From Granulosicoccus sp045106195 (GTDB taxonomy: Bacteria > Pseudomonadota > Gammaproteobacteria > Granulosicoccales > Granulosicoccaceae), in the NCBI GenBank assembly GCA_045106195.1, contig JBGCEH010000045.1, positions 62,001 to 126,000 on the forward strand: a DNA stretch of 64,000 nucleotides, read 5' to 3'. The notes below the pieces were generated by a model that was not told the DNA's origin, ran no database searches, and worked only from the letters and a program-made list of their open reading frames with translations. Within the stretch, counting starts at the first letter, position 1, and each line of letters opens with the position of its first letter. Positions 17,296 through 25,109 of this stretch are shown here, piece after piece. Both the position numbers and the translations under genes were made by a program.

Positions 17296-18594
17296 TCAAC
17301 TAGCCTTGCAACGCACACCCATGATCCATGTTTGTTCTATGCAGCGATCATCGCCGAGCATCATTAACGTGAACAAACGTTCGCGCCAGTCTTCCTGACT
17401 CGCGGTACGACGTGCCATCAGTGGAGTTGCACTCTCATCAACAACGAGAAAATCTGCCTCTTTACCTATAGCGAAGTTGCCGATACTGGCGTCAAGGTCA
17501 AGTGCGCGAGCTCCCCCCAATGTGGCCAGATAGAACGCCTGTTCGGGTGTAATGGTGTGGCGCTGTAGTTGCTGGATTTTGTAGGCTTCGTTGATTGAGC
17601 GCAGTAGGGAGAAGCTATCGCCGCCACCTATGTCGGTACCAAGGCCGACGCGTACCTTGTGTTTTTGCGCCGATCGCAAATCGAAAAGTCCACTACCGAT
17701 AAACAGGTTGGAGCAGGGGCAGTGGGCAACGGATGCGTCGGCCTTTGCCATGCGTTTCCATGCACTATCGGATAGATGAAGGCAGTGTGCGAACACGGAG
17801 CGTTTGCGTACAAGGTCGAACTGTTCGTATACGGCAAGGTAATCCTCATTTCCGGGAAACAGCGATGCCACCCAGTCACATTCGTCGGTATTCTCTGCCA
17901 TATGCGTGTGCAGATGTACCCCCGGGTTTTCCTGTAGCAGTCGGCCTGCCATGGCCAGCTGAGCAGGGGTGCTGGTAGGCGCAAATCGCGGTGTCACGGC
18001 ATAACCAAGACGATCCTTGCCATGCCATTTTTCAATGAGTTGTTGACTTTCAACGTAGGAGCTCTGCGCGGTGTCCAGCAGACTTTCTGGTGCGTGGCGG
18101 TCCATCATGACTTTGCCGCATATCATCCGCAGATTACGCGCTTGCGCCTCGGTAAAAAATGCATTCACTGAACCAGCGTGCACCGTTCCGAAAACCAGTG
18201 CCGTCGTCGTACCGTTCTTCAGCATTTCATCCAGAAAAAAACGGGCTGTTTCGGAAGCGTGCTCCTCGTCCTCGAACAGCTGTTCGGCTGGAAATGTGTA
18301 ACGCTCGAGCCACTCGAGCAACTGCGAGCCGTAGGCGGCTATTACATCAACTTGCGGATAATGCACGTGCGTATCAACAAATCCCGGCACGATCAGCTTG
18401 CCCGTTAAATCGACGACATTGGCAGACTCTGGAATCTCGATGCTGTGCACAGAGCCACACTCCCGAACCCGTCCGTTCTCGATGACTAACAGTGCCTCCG
18501 GTAGATACACAACGCTATCCGGGCCGAATCGGTCGGGATCATCGACACAATGGAGGATGCTGGCTTTTATGGCTTGAAGCCCGGAACGAATCAT
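17296..18594 (-). CDS. guaD: Guanine deaminase
   Basis: A zinc amidohydrolase converting guanine to xanthine and ammonia. The metal motif is PGFVDTHVHYPQ, characteristic of guanine deaminases, followed by NGTTTALVFGTVH, HLHTHMAENTDECDW, VFAHCLHLSD, SVAHCPCSNLFIGSG and the metal Asp in GLGTDIGGGDSFS. I choose the ATG at 18594 (432 aa), which aligns the first strand LQAIKASIL with the family N-terminus; an upstream ATG at 18639 adds 15 residues and cannot be excluded. Neither has a strong ribosome binding site. It is divergent from a purine/nucleoside-type ABC importer, which suggests joint use of imported purines as a nitrogen source. Confidence 0.93.
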   Translation of the reverse strand: MIRSGLQAIKASILHCVDDPDRFGPDSVVYLPEALLVIENGRVRECGSVHSIEIPESANVVDLTGKLIVPGFVDTHVHYPQVDVIAAYGSQLLEWLERYTFPAEQLFEDEEHASETARFFLDEMLKNGTTTALVFGTVHAGSVNAFFTEAQARNLRMICGKVMMDRHAPESLLDTAQSSYVESQQLIEKWHGKDRLGYAVTPRFAPTSTPAQLAMAGRLLQENPGVHLHTHMAENTDECDWVASLFPGNEDYLAVYEQFDLVRKRSVFAHCLHLSDSAWKRMAKADASVAHCPCSNLFIGSGLFDLRSAQKHKVRVGLGTDIGGGDSFSLLRSINEAYKIQQLQRHTITPEQAFYLATLGGARALDLDASIGNFAIGKEADFLVVDESATPLMARRTASQEDWRERLFTLMMLGDDRCIEQTWIMGVRCKAS

Positions 18595-18757
18595 GAGAAT
18601 GCTGGCTTGATAAAATCGGCAATGACGAAGCCGAGACATTACCCTATATGTCGCTGACGTTCCATGACGAGATTTTGATGTCCCAATAGCGATAGTGCGC
18701 TGTACACTGTGGACGGACAGTCAGCTCAATAAACACGGCGATACCCAACCGCATCAC

Positions 18758-20368
18758 ATGGCGCAAAACAGTTCTCATTTTTCTGCCATCTCTACGTCGG
18801 TGGAGTCAAGCCATGTAGCTTCCGGCCCGCTGGTTGTCATGGAGAATATCTCCAAAGCCTATCCGGGTGTGCTGGCCAATGATGCGGTCAGCCTGTCATT
18901 GCAAGCCGGTTCCATTCATGCACTGTTGGGGGAAAATGGCGCTGGCAAAAGCACGCTGGTAAAAATTCTGTACGGGCTGCTTGCACCGGATTCAGGCTGT
19001 ATTCACTGGAGGGGGCAAGCCGTGAGCATTTCCGCCCCTGATGTTGCCCGCAAATTAGGCATCTCGATGGTCTTTCAGCATTTTTCGCTGTTCGATTCGC
19101 TAACCGTACTTGAAAATATTGCGTTGGGCATGGGAGTGAATGCTGACGAAGAACTGCGAGAGCGGATCATCAATGTATCCGCGAAATACGGATTGCCGTT
19201 GGACCCATCGCGCTCTGTATACACACTGTCGGTCGGTGCACAACAACGTATCGAGATTGTTCGTTGTCTCTTGCAGGACCCGAAGCTGTTGATCATGGAT
19301 GAGCCAACCTCGGTTCTTACACCACTGGAAGTTACCGATCTTTTTTCAACGCTGAACGCCCTGGCCGAAAGTGGTATGACGATTCTCTACATCAGTCACA
19401 AGCTGGAAGAAATTCGCACCTTGTGCAGTGGTGCTACCATTCTGCGGCAGGGTAGAAAAGTGGCTGAAGCCGATCCGCGGCAGGAGAGTGTGGCCAGTCT
19501 GGCAGCCCTTATGATGGGGGATGAGTTGCAACCCGTTTCGAAACGGCAAGATCGAAGCTTCAGCCAACCGGTTTTCGCTCTGGCTGCGCTCGATCTGCCT
19601 GCGTCTGATGCCAACGGCGTAAGCCTGCATGACATCAATCTGCAGATTTGCGAGGGGGAAATTGTCGGCATTGCCGGTGTTGCCGGTAATGGGCAGGATG
19701 AGCTCTTGCAAGTGATCGCAGGTGAGCGACTTGTTAATGATGCAAGTCAGATCAGTCTGGATCGCAGACCCATTGGCACGGAGGATGCCGGCCAGCGCCG
19801 ACGATTCGGTTTATGTTGCGTTCCTGAAGAACGACTGGGGCACGCGGCGGTGCCCAGCCTGTCGCTAGCAGAAAATGTGTTTCTCACCGCCCATCACCGA
19901 CAAAAGCTGCGCATTGCCGGGCTGATCTCCTACGGTCGAAGTCGCAAGTTTGCGCAAGAAGTCATACAGGCGTTCAACGTGCAGTGCCAGGGACCACAGG
20001 CGTTGGCGTCCAGCCTGTCCGGTGGCAATCTTCAAAAATTCATTGTTGGGCGGGAAATATTGCAATCACCCAGAGTATTGGTGATCTCACAACCTACCTG
20101 GGGTGTCGACGCGGGCGCTGCCGCTGCCATTCACAAAGCCATTGCCGAACTGGCCCGGCAAGGTGCCGGGATTCTCATGATCTCGCAGGATCTGGATGAG
20201 CTTATGCAGGCCAGCGATCGTATCGGCGCTCTGTGTGCGGGTCGCTTGTCAGCATTCCATCCAACGCGGCAGATCACGGTTCGGCAGGTTGGATTGTTGA
20301 TGGGCGGTGAAACGCTCAGCGTTTCATCCCGTCACGCTGTTGATGATAGTGCCGGGAACACGCAATGA
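18758..20368 (+). CDS. BMP-type nucleoside/purine ABC importer, ATPase
   Basis: A double-ABC ATPase (about 536 aa from this start) energising import. The first half has Walker A LLGENGAGKSTLVKILYG, signature LSVGAQQRIEIV and Walker B LLIMDEPTSVLTP. The second has degenerate nucleotide-site residues (GVAGNGQDELLQVIAG) and signature LSGGNLQKFIVG. The paired layout and the downstream BMP protein place it with nucleoside/purine importers (YufO-like). A GTG at 18695 would add 21 residues (MRCTLWTDSQ...), but it has no ribosome binding site, so I prefer the ATG at 18758; an ATG at 18839 is also possible. The stop overlaps the next gene by ATGA. Confidence 0.9.
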   Translation: MAQNSSHFSAISTSVESSHVASGPLVVMENISKAYPGVLANDAVSLSLQAGSIHALLGENGAGKSTLVKILYGLLAPDSGCIHWRGQAVSISAPDVARKLGISMVFQHFSLFDSLTVLENIALGMGVNADEELRERIINVSAKYGLPLDPSRSVYTLSVGAQQRIEIVRCLLQDPKLLIMDEPTSVLTPLEVTDLFSTLNALAESGMTILYISHKLEEIRTLCSGATILRQGRKVAEADPRQESVASLAALMMGDELQPVSKRQDRSFSQPVFALAALDLPASDANGVSLHDINLQICEGEIVGIAGVAGNGQDELLQVIAGERLVNDASQISLDRRPIGTEDAGQRRRFGLCCVPEERLGHAAVPSLSLAENVFLTAHHRQKLRIAGLISYGRSRKFAQEVIQAFNVQCQGPQALASSLSGGNLQKFIVGREILQSPRVLVISQPTWGVDAGAAAAIHKAIAELARQGAGILMISQDLDELMQASDRIGALCAGRLSAFHPTRQITVRQVGLLMGGETLSVSSRHAVDDSAGNTQ

Positions 20369-21435
20369 TCACGTTGCAAAAGCGCGCTAATCCCTCTCGA
20401 TTAATGGGCTATCTTGCGCCGTTGATCGCGCTTTTCTTCACCTTGCTTGCCGGTCTTGTATTGTTTGCGATGTTGTCAGTGCCCATCGGAGCAGCCTTTC
20501 ATGCGTTTTTCGTAGAACCGGTGAGTACCTTGTATGGTCTGGCAGAATTGGGTGTCAAGGCGGCGCCGTTGATCATGATAGGCGTTGCGCTGTCTATCGG
20601 TTTTCGTGCCCAGGTCTGGAATATCGGAGCAGAGGGGCAATTGATTCTGGGTGCGATCGCGGGCTCTGCCGTCGCTTTGGCGTTCTTTGAGGTGGATGCC
20701 TGGTATGTACTGCCTGCGATGATACTGGCAAGCGTGTCAGGCGGGATGAGCTGGGCGGCTGTACCTGCGTTATTGAAGACACGTTTTAACGTGAATGAAA
20801 TCCTGACGAGTCTTATGCTGACCTACGTTGCCGTTTTGCTGCTGTCGTGGCTGGTAGCTGGTCCCATGCGTGACCCCGACGGCTTTAATTTCCCCGAGTC
20901 GCGTCTTTTTCATGATGCGGCAACCTTGCCAAGAATTCTTTCGGGGACGCGCTTGCATATCGGTGCATTGGTTGCCATCGGTCTGGTGTTAGGTGGGTGG
21001 TTGTTACTGTCACGCACATTGTTGGGTTTTGCACTGAGAGTTAACGGTGCAGCTCCCAGAGCATCGGCACATGCCGGTTTCAAGCAGACAAAGCTGGTTT
21101 GGTTTGCCTTACTGATGGGCGGCGCAACTGCCGGACTTGCCGGTCTCTTTGAAGTGGCAGGCCCTATCGGCCAGTTACTGCCGAACATCTCTCCAGGATA
21201 CGGTTTCACCGCCATTATCGTAGCCTTCCTTGGCCGCCTGCATCCGGTAGGCGTGCTGTTCGCAGGGTTAATCATGGCCTTGTCCTATCTGGGTGGGGAG
21301 TCCGCACAGATAACACTGAATCTTCCGCTCGCGGTAACCGGTGTCTTTCAGGGCATGTTGCTGTTCTTTCTCCTCGCAACCGATGTATTAATTTATTACT
21401 CGATCGTCTGGAAGCCGTCTCGGCCCACCGACTGA
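20365..21435 (+). CDS. BMP-type ABC importer, permease 1
   Basis: A 356-residue inner-membrane permease of the branched-chain/ribose/nucleoside family (BPD_transp_2). It has about ten hydrophobic segments, the first at YLAPLIALFFTLLAGLVLFAML. The family segment GFRAQVWNIGAEGQLILGAIAG (cytoplasmic side) and FNVNEILTSLMLTYVA are clear. It is translationally coupled to the ATPase gene through a 4-nt ATGA overlap. It forms the membrane channel with the second permease 61 nt downstream. Confidence 0.92.
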   Translation: MITLQKRANPSRLMGYLAPLIALFFTLLAGLVLFAMLSVPIGAAFHAFFVEPVSTLYGLAELGVKAAPLIMIGVALSIGFRAQVWNIGAEGQLILGAIAGSAVALAFFEVDAWYVLPAMILASVSGGMSWAAVPALLKTRFNVNEILTSLMLTYVAVLLLSWLVAGPMRDPDGFNFPESRLFHDAATLPRILSGTRLHIGALVAIGLVLGGWLLLSRTLLGFALRVNGAAPRASAHAGFKQTKLVWFALLMGGATAGLAGLFEVAGPIGQLLPNISPGYGFTAIIVAFLGRLHPVGVLFAGLIMALSYLGGESAQITLNLPLAVTGVFQGMLLFFLLATDVLIYYSIVWKPSRPTD

Positions 21436-21467
21436 TGGTCACGATGTGATGACAAAAGGATAATCAT

Positions 21468-21500
21468 ATGGATAATTATCGAGAGCTATCGCGCCAATGA
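21468..21500 (+). CDS. 10-codon mini-ORF coupled to permease 2
   Basis: ATG at 21468 has a strong AAAAGGA ribosome binding site 7 nt upstream and encodes MDNYRELSRQ. Its TGA overlaps the permease 2 start as ATGA. The permease itself has only a weak GAGAG site inside this mini-ORF. It looks like a device that delivers ribosomes to the permease start, not a functional peptide. Confidence 0.4.
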   Translation: MDNYRELSRQ

Positions 21501-22420
21501 ATGAAATACTGATGCTGACGGTGCTTACGATCATCACTGCGGCAACACCTCTCGTATATGCGGCACTGGGTGAGCTTGTGGTGGAGCGCTCAGGGGTATT
21601 GAATCTGGGCGTTGAAGGCATGATGCTGGTAGGTGCGGTGTGCAGTTTTGCCACAGCACATTACACTGGCGCCGCATCGGCTGGTATATTGGCAGGCATC
21701 ATTGCAGGTATGTCGATGGCAGGCTTGTTCGGGTTCCTTACCTTGACGTTACAATCCTCGCAGGTGGCAACAGGCCTTGCGTTGACAATCTTTGGCATTG
21801 GCGCCAGTGCTCTTATCGGTCAGCCGTTTGTGGGTGTTGCCTATGATGGCGTGCAGGCCATTCATGTCCCTTTGCTTAGTGACATTCCCTTATTAGGGCG
21901 GCTTTTTTTCAGTCATGATGTATTTGTCTATGGCTCGTTTGCTCTGGTGGCAGCGGTTGCCTGGTTTTTGAATCGCAGCCACGCCGGGCTTGTGTTACGT
22001 TCAGTAGGAGACTCTCACAACGCAGCACATGCACTGGGAATCAAGGTGATCCGGGTGCGTTACCTGGCGACGTTATTCGGCGGCGCTTGCGCAGGTCTTG
22101 GAGGCGCGTATCTGTCCATGGTATACACGCCAATGTGGGCGGAAAACATGAGCGCAGGCCGGGGCTGGATTGCGCTTGCGCTGGTGGTTTTTGCGGTCTG
22201 GCAGCCGGGGAGATTGTTGCTGGGAGCCTACCTGTTTGGTGGCATCAGCATCCTTCAATTACATGCTCAGGCACTTGGAATAAATGTGCCATCGCAGCTG
22301 ATGTCGATGCTACCCTATCTCACCACTATTGTAGTTCTGGTCCTTATCTCAAAGGATCGCGGTCGGATTCGACGGAACGCCCCCGCCAGTATCGGGCAGG
22401 CCTTTCATCCAACCACCTGA
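21497..22420 (+). CDS. BMP-type ABC importer, permease 2
   Basis: A 307-residue permease, the shorter of the heterodimeric pair as usual in this transporter class. Hydrophobic from the first residues (LMLTVLTIITAATPLVYAALG). It has the conserved ERSGVLNLGVEGMMLVGA segment that defines the second permease of nucleoside/BMP systems, and SVGDSHNAAHALGIKV near the cytoplasmic coupling region. It sits between permease 1 and the binding protein in one operon; its start is overlapped by a 10-codon mini-ORF. Confidence 0.92.
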   Translation: MNEILMLTVLTIITAATPLVYAALGELVVERSGVLNLGVEGMMLVGAVCSFATAHYTGAASAGILAGIIAGMSMAGLFGFLTLTLQSSQVATGLALTIFGIGASALIGQPFVGVAYDGVQAIHVPLLSDIPLLGRLFFSHDVFVYGSFALVAAVAWFLNRSHAGLVLRSVGDSHNAAHALGIKVIRVRYLATLFGGACAGLGGAYLSMVYTPMWAENMSAGRGWIALALVVFAVWQPGRLLLGAYLFGGISILQLHAQALGINVPSQLMSMLPYLTTIVVLVLISKDRGRIRRNAPASIGQAFHPTT

Positions 22421-22459
22421 ATTTGCGTACAAATCGTCATATTTCACACGGAGATCCAC

Positions 22460-23545
22460 ATGTTGTTAAATTCAGTCAAACGCACTACGGTGCTGCTTGC
22501 CGCAGCATTGGTGTCAGCCTTCGTTACTGGGGCGTTTGCCGCAAATCCTGTCAAAGTCGGATTTGTGTATGTGGGGCCGGTGAGTGATCACGGCTGGACT
22601 TACCGACACGACGTTGGCCGCAAGGCCATTGAAACCGAATTTGGCGATCAGGTCGAAACCACATTTGTGGAAAGCGTACCAGAGGGTGCAGACGCCGAGA
22701 GGGTGATCCGCAAGCTGGCCAGTACCGGTCATGATCTCATTTTTACAACCTCATTCGGTTTCATGAATCCGACTATCAAGGTGGCCAAGGATTTTCCCGA
22801 TGTCAAATTCGAGCATGCTACGGGATACAAGCGCGCAGACAATGTATCCACCTACGCCGCACGCTTTTATGAAGGCCGTTCGGTTATTGGCACCATGGCA
22901 GGCATGATGACCAAGACCAATACAGTGGGCTACATTGCCTCCTTCCCCATTCCTGAGGTGGTGCGCGGTATCAATGCGTTCACCATCTCCATGCGTAAAG
23001 TCAACCCGGATGCCACCGTTAAAGTTGTTTGGGTAAACAGCTGGTATGACCCGGGAAAGGAAGCCGATGCTGCCAAGGCTCTTATAGATCAAGGTGCGGA
23101 CATCATCACACAGCACACTGATTCGCCAGCGCCATTACAGGTCGCTGAAGAGCGTGGCGTGTTTGCGTTTGGTCAGGCATCGGATATGGCAGCGTTCGCG
23201 CCCAGCGCCCAATTAACATCTATCATTGATAACTGGGACGACTACTACATTGCGCGAGTTCGTGCGGTTATCGAGGGCACTTGGCAGTCGCAGGATACCT
23301 GGGACGGTATTGCTTCAGGCATGGTTGAATTTCCTGAGTACAGTGCTGACGTGCCTGACGATGTCAGTGCCGCAGCTGATGTTGTAAGGGAGGGCATCAT
23401 TGACGGTAGTCTGAATCCGTTCCAAGGCCCGATCCTGAGTCAGGCAGGTGATGAGCTATTGGCTGATGGCGAGGTATACGACGACGAAACACTGCTCGGT
23501 ATGAACTTCTATGTCGAAGGTGTACAGGGAGAGTTACCCAAATAA
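22460..23545 (+). CDS. BMP family substrate-binding protein of ABC importer
   Basis: A 361-residue periplasmic binding protein with signal peptide (LLAAALVSAFVTGAFA-ANP) and no lipobox cysteine, so soluble in the periplasm. Typical BMP/PnrA motifs: VGFVYVGPVSDHGWTYRHD near the N-terminus, IFTTSFGFMNPT, VKFEHATGY, YEGRSVIGTMAGMMTKT and the late QASDM. Relatives bind nucleosides, purines or riboflavin. The divergent guanine deaminase argues for a purine base or nucleoside, but the ligand cannot be read from sequence. A strong terminator follows. Confidence 0.92.
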   Translation: MLLNSVKRTTVLLAAALVSAFVTGAFAANPVKVGFVYVGPVSDHGWTYRHDVGRKAIETEFGDQVETTFVESVPEGADAERVIRKLASTGHDLIFTTSFGFMNPTIKVAKDFPDVKFEHATGYKRADNVSTYAARFYEGRSVIGTMAGMMTKTNTVGYIASFPIPEVVRGINAFTISMRKVNPDATVKVVWVNSWYDPGKEADAAKALIDQGADIITQHTDSPAPLQVAEERGVFAFGQASDMAAFAPSAQLTSIIDNWDDYYIARVRAVIEGTWQSQDTWDGIASGMVEFPEYSADVPDDVSAAADVVREGIIDGSLNPFQGPILSQAGDELLADGEVYDDETLLGMNFYVEGVQGELPK

Positions 23546-23569
23546 CCCCCCGTGTATCACATAGCCTTC

Positions 23570-23598
23570 AAGCCCCGCCGGTCGGGGCTTGTTTGTTT
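23570..23598 (+). terminator. Rho-independent terminator after the ABC importer operon
   Basis: Perfect 8-bp stem AAGCCCCG/CGGGGCTT with loop CCGGT (23570-23590), followed by GTTTGTTTG. It lies 25 nt after the stop of the binding-protein gene. Confidence 0.85.
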
Positions 23599-23814
23599 GT
23601 GGAGCCAGGTTTTCGCCGACGTGTCTCAGAATTCGGGGTTAACCTGAAGACGAAGCGGGCAAGAGGGGCGTTAAGCGCTATTGTATTGACACATTGGCAA
23701 GTCAATTGGGATAGACACAATCGTTGTCATTGCTGATACACCATCGTGCGGCTCGTTTCACGAAACTTGCGTATGATTCCGACCAACTGCCTGGTTTTTT
23801 GTGAGTGACGCTGC

Positions 23815-24243
23815 GTGCCCAAATCCGTACTTATTATCGACGACAATGCAGAAGATCGATATCTGCTTAAACGCTACCTGAAAAAAAGCGGACTTCAGCT
23901 AACCATCGCTGAAGTGTGCGATGGAGAACAGGGGTTGGAATTTCTACTTAAAGATGAAGAACGTGGCAGGCATGATGCTGATATTGAACCCACGCTTGTC
24001 ATCTTTCTGGATGTAAATATGCCTCTTATGGACGGCTGGCAGTTTCTGGAATTATTTCGGGAAAAGCGAGAACAGATACAGATTCGGCCCACGGTTGTTG
24101 TGATGTATTCAACATCTGATCTGGATGAGGACAAGGCGCGCTGTACTCAGTACGACTTCGTGAAAAACTATGTCGTCAAGGGAAGCTATTCCGCGGACGA
24201 GCTCAAGGACACGCTAGTTGCCGCTTGCAACGATGTTCACTAG
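23815..24243 (+). CDS. Stand-alone response regulator receiver domain (Rcp1-like)
   Basis: 142 residues, only a receiver domain with no output domain. The acidic pair is Asp9-Asp10 (LIIDDNAEDRYLLKRYLKK) and the phosphoacceptor is Asp66 in IFLDVNMPLMDGWQFL. The conserved Thr/Ser lies in MYSTSD and the conserved Lys in VVKGSY, where the usual Pro after Lys is missing. The DDNxxDRYLLKRxL start and longer beta3-alpha3 region resemble Rcp1-type regulators paired with phytochrome-like or hybrid kinases. No kinase is adjacent. The start is GTG with a weak ribosome binding site. Confidence 0.85.
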   Translation: MPKSVLIIDDNAEDRYLLKRYLKKSGLQLTIAEVCDGEQGLEFLLKDEERGRHDADIEPTLVIFLDVNMPLMDGWQFLELFREKREQIQIRPTVVVMYSTSDLDEDKARCTQYDFVKNYVVKGSYSADELKDTLVAACNDVH

Positions 24244-24256
24244 CTTGTCGCTTTCC

Positions 24257-25072
24257 TCAAATCTCGAATTCAGACCATACCGGGCAATGATCTGACGGCT
24301 TTTCCATGGCACGAATGTCGTAATCAATACCGCTATCAATCAGCGTGGGCGTCATGATTCGTGTGCACAACAGGTGATCGATGCGCAGCCCTCTTTTGGG
24401 ATCACGGTCAAAGCCCTTGCTACGGTAGTCAAACCAGCTGAATCTATCATCCTTGTCCGGGTACTTTACGCGGTAGCTATCATCAAGTCCCCAGGCACAT
24501 AGTCGCTCAAACCACTGACGCTCTTCCGGCAAAAAACTGGTCGCGCCCTGACGCAACCAGCGCTTGACGTTGTCAGGGCCAATCCCAAGGTCTTGGTCTA
24601 CCGGTGCGATGTTGAAATCCCCTATCACTGCCAGGAGGTCTGTCGCGGAATGTTCGGTTTCGAGTTTGCTTTGCAGGTCTGCGTAGAATTTTTCCTTGGC
24701 GGGGAACTTGACCGGGTGATCGCGCTTTTCACCTTGAGGAAAGTACCCGTTAACGATAGTAATCGGGTTGCCCCTGGGGCTATCTATTGTTGCAGTAATA
24801 AGCCGCTTCTGGGCATCAGCGTCGTCAGTCCTGAATCCTATCTGTACATCTCGCATTGGTGTCTTCGATAACATGCCAACGCCATAGTGTGTTTTCTGTC
24901 CGGCAAATGCACAATGAAAGCCCATTGCTTCAAGCGCTTCAACTGGAAAGTCTGCATCAACACATTTGGTTTCCTGTAGTCCGACTATATCAGGATCATG
25001 CGCCTTGACCAGAGCCTCCAGTTGAGGCAGTCGCAAGCGCACACTATTGACGTTGAACGAGACAATTTTCAT
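24257..25072 (-). CDS. xthA: Exodeoxyribonuclease III
   Basis: An AP endonuclease / 3'-5' exonuclease of base excision repair. The 271 residues match the family (~268). It contains MKIVSFNVNSVRLRLPQLEAL, the metal Glu in VGLQETKC, the catalytic Asp/Asn in IGDFNIAP, FSWFDYRS and the terminal SDHCPVWSEFEI, with its catalytic His. The gene is on the minus strand, 37 nt downstream of rapA, so the two may be cotranscribed. Confidence 0.95.
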   Translation of the reverse strand: MKIVSFNVNSVRLRLPQLEALVKAHDPDIVGLQETKCVDADFPVEALEAMGFHCAFAGQKTHYGVGMLSKTPMRDVQIGFRTDDADAQKRLITATIDSPRGNPITIVNGYFPQGEKRDHPVKFPAKEKFYADLQSKLETEHSATDLLAVIGDFNIAPVDQDLGIGPDNVKRWLRQGATSFLPEERQWFERLCAWGLDDSYRVKYPDKDDRFSWFDYRSKGFDRDPKRGLRIDHLLCTRIMTPTLIDSGIDYDIRAMEKPSDHCPVWSEFEI

Positions 25073-25109
25073 TTAGGCATTCCCGGTTATCGTTGTGTGC
25101 TCCACTACA

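Noticed and set aside
18695..18757. GTG start adding 21 residues to the ABC ATPase
   Set aside because: No ribosome binding site and no similarity to family N-termini; ATG 18758 preferred.
23686..23715. TTGACA with GATAGA as promoter of the receiver-domain gene
   Set aside because: The -35 is perfect, but the -10 matches only three of six positions and the -35 lies in a TTGAC...GTCAA inverted repeat; too uncertain to list as a feature.
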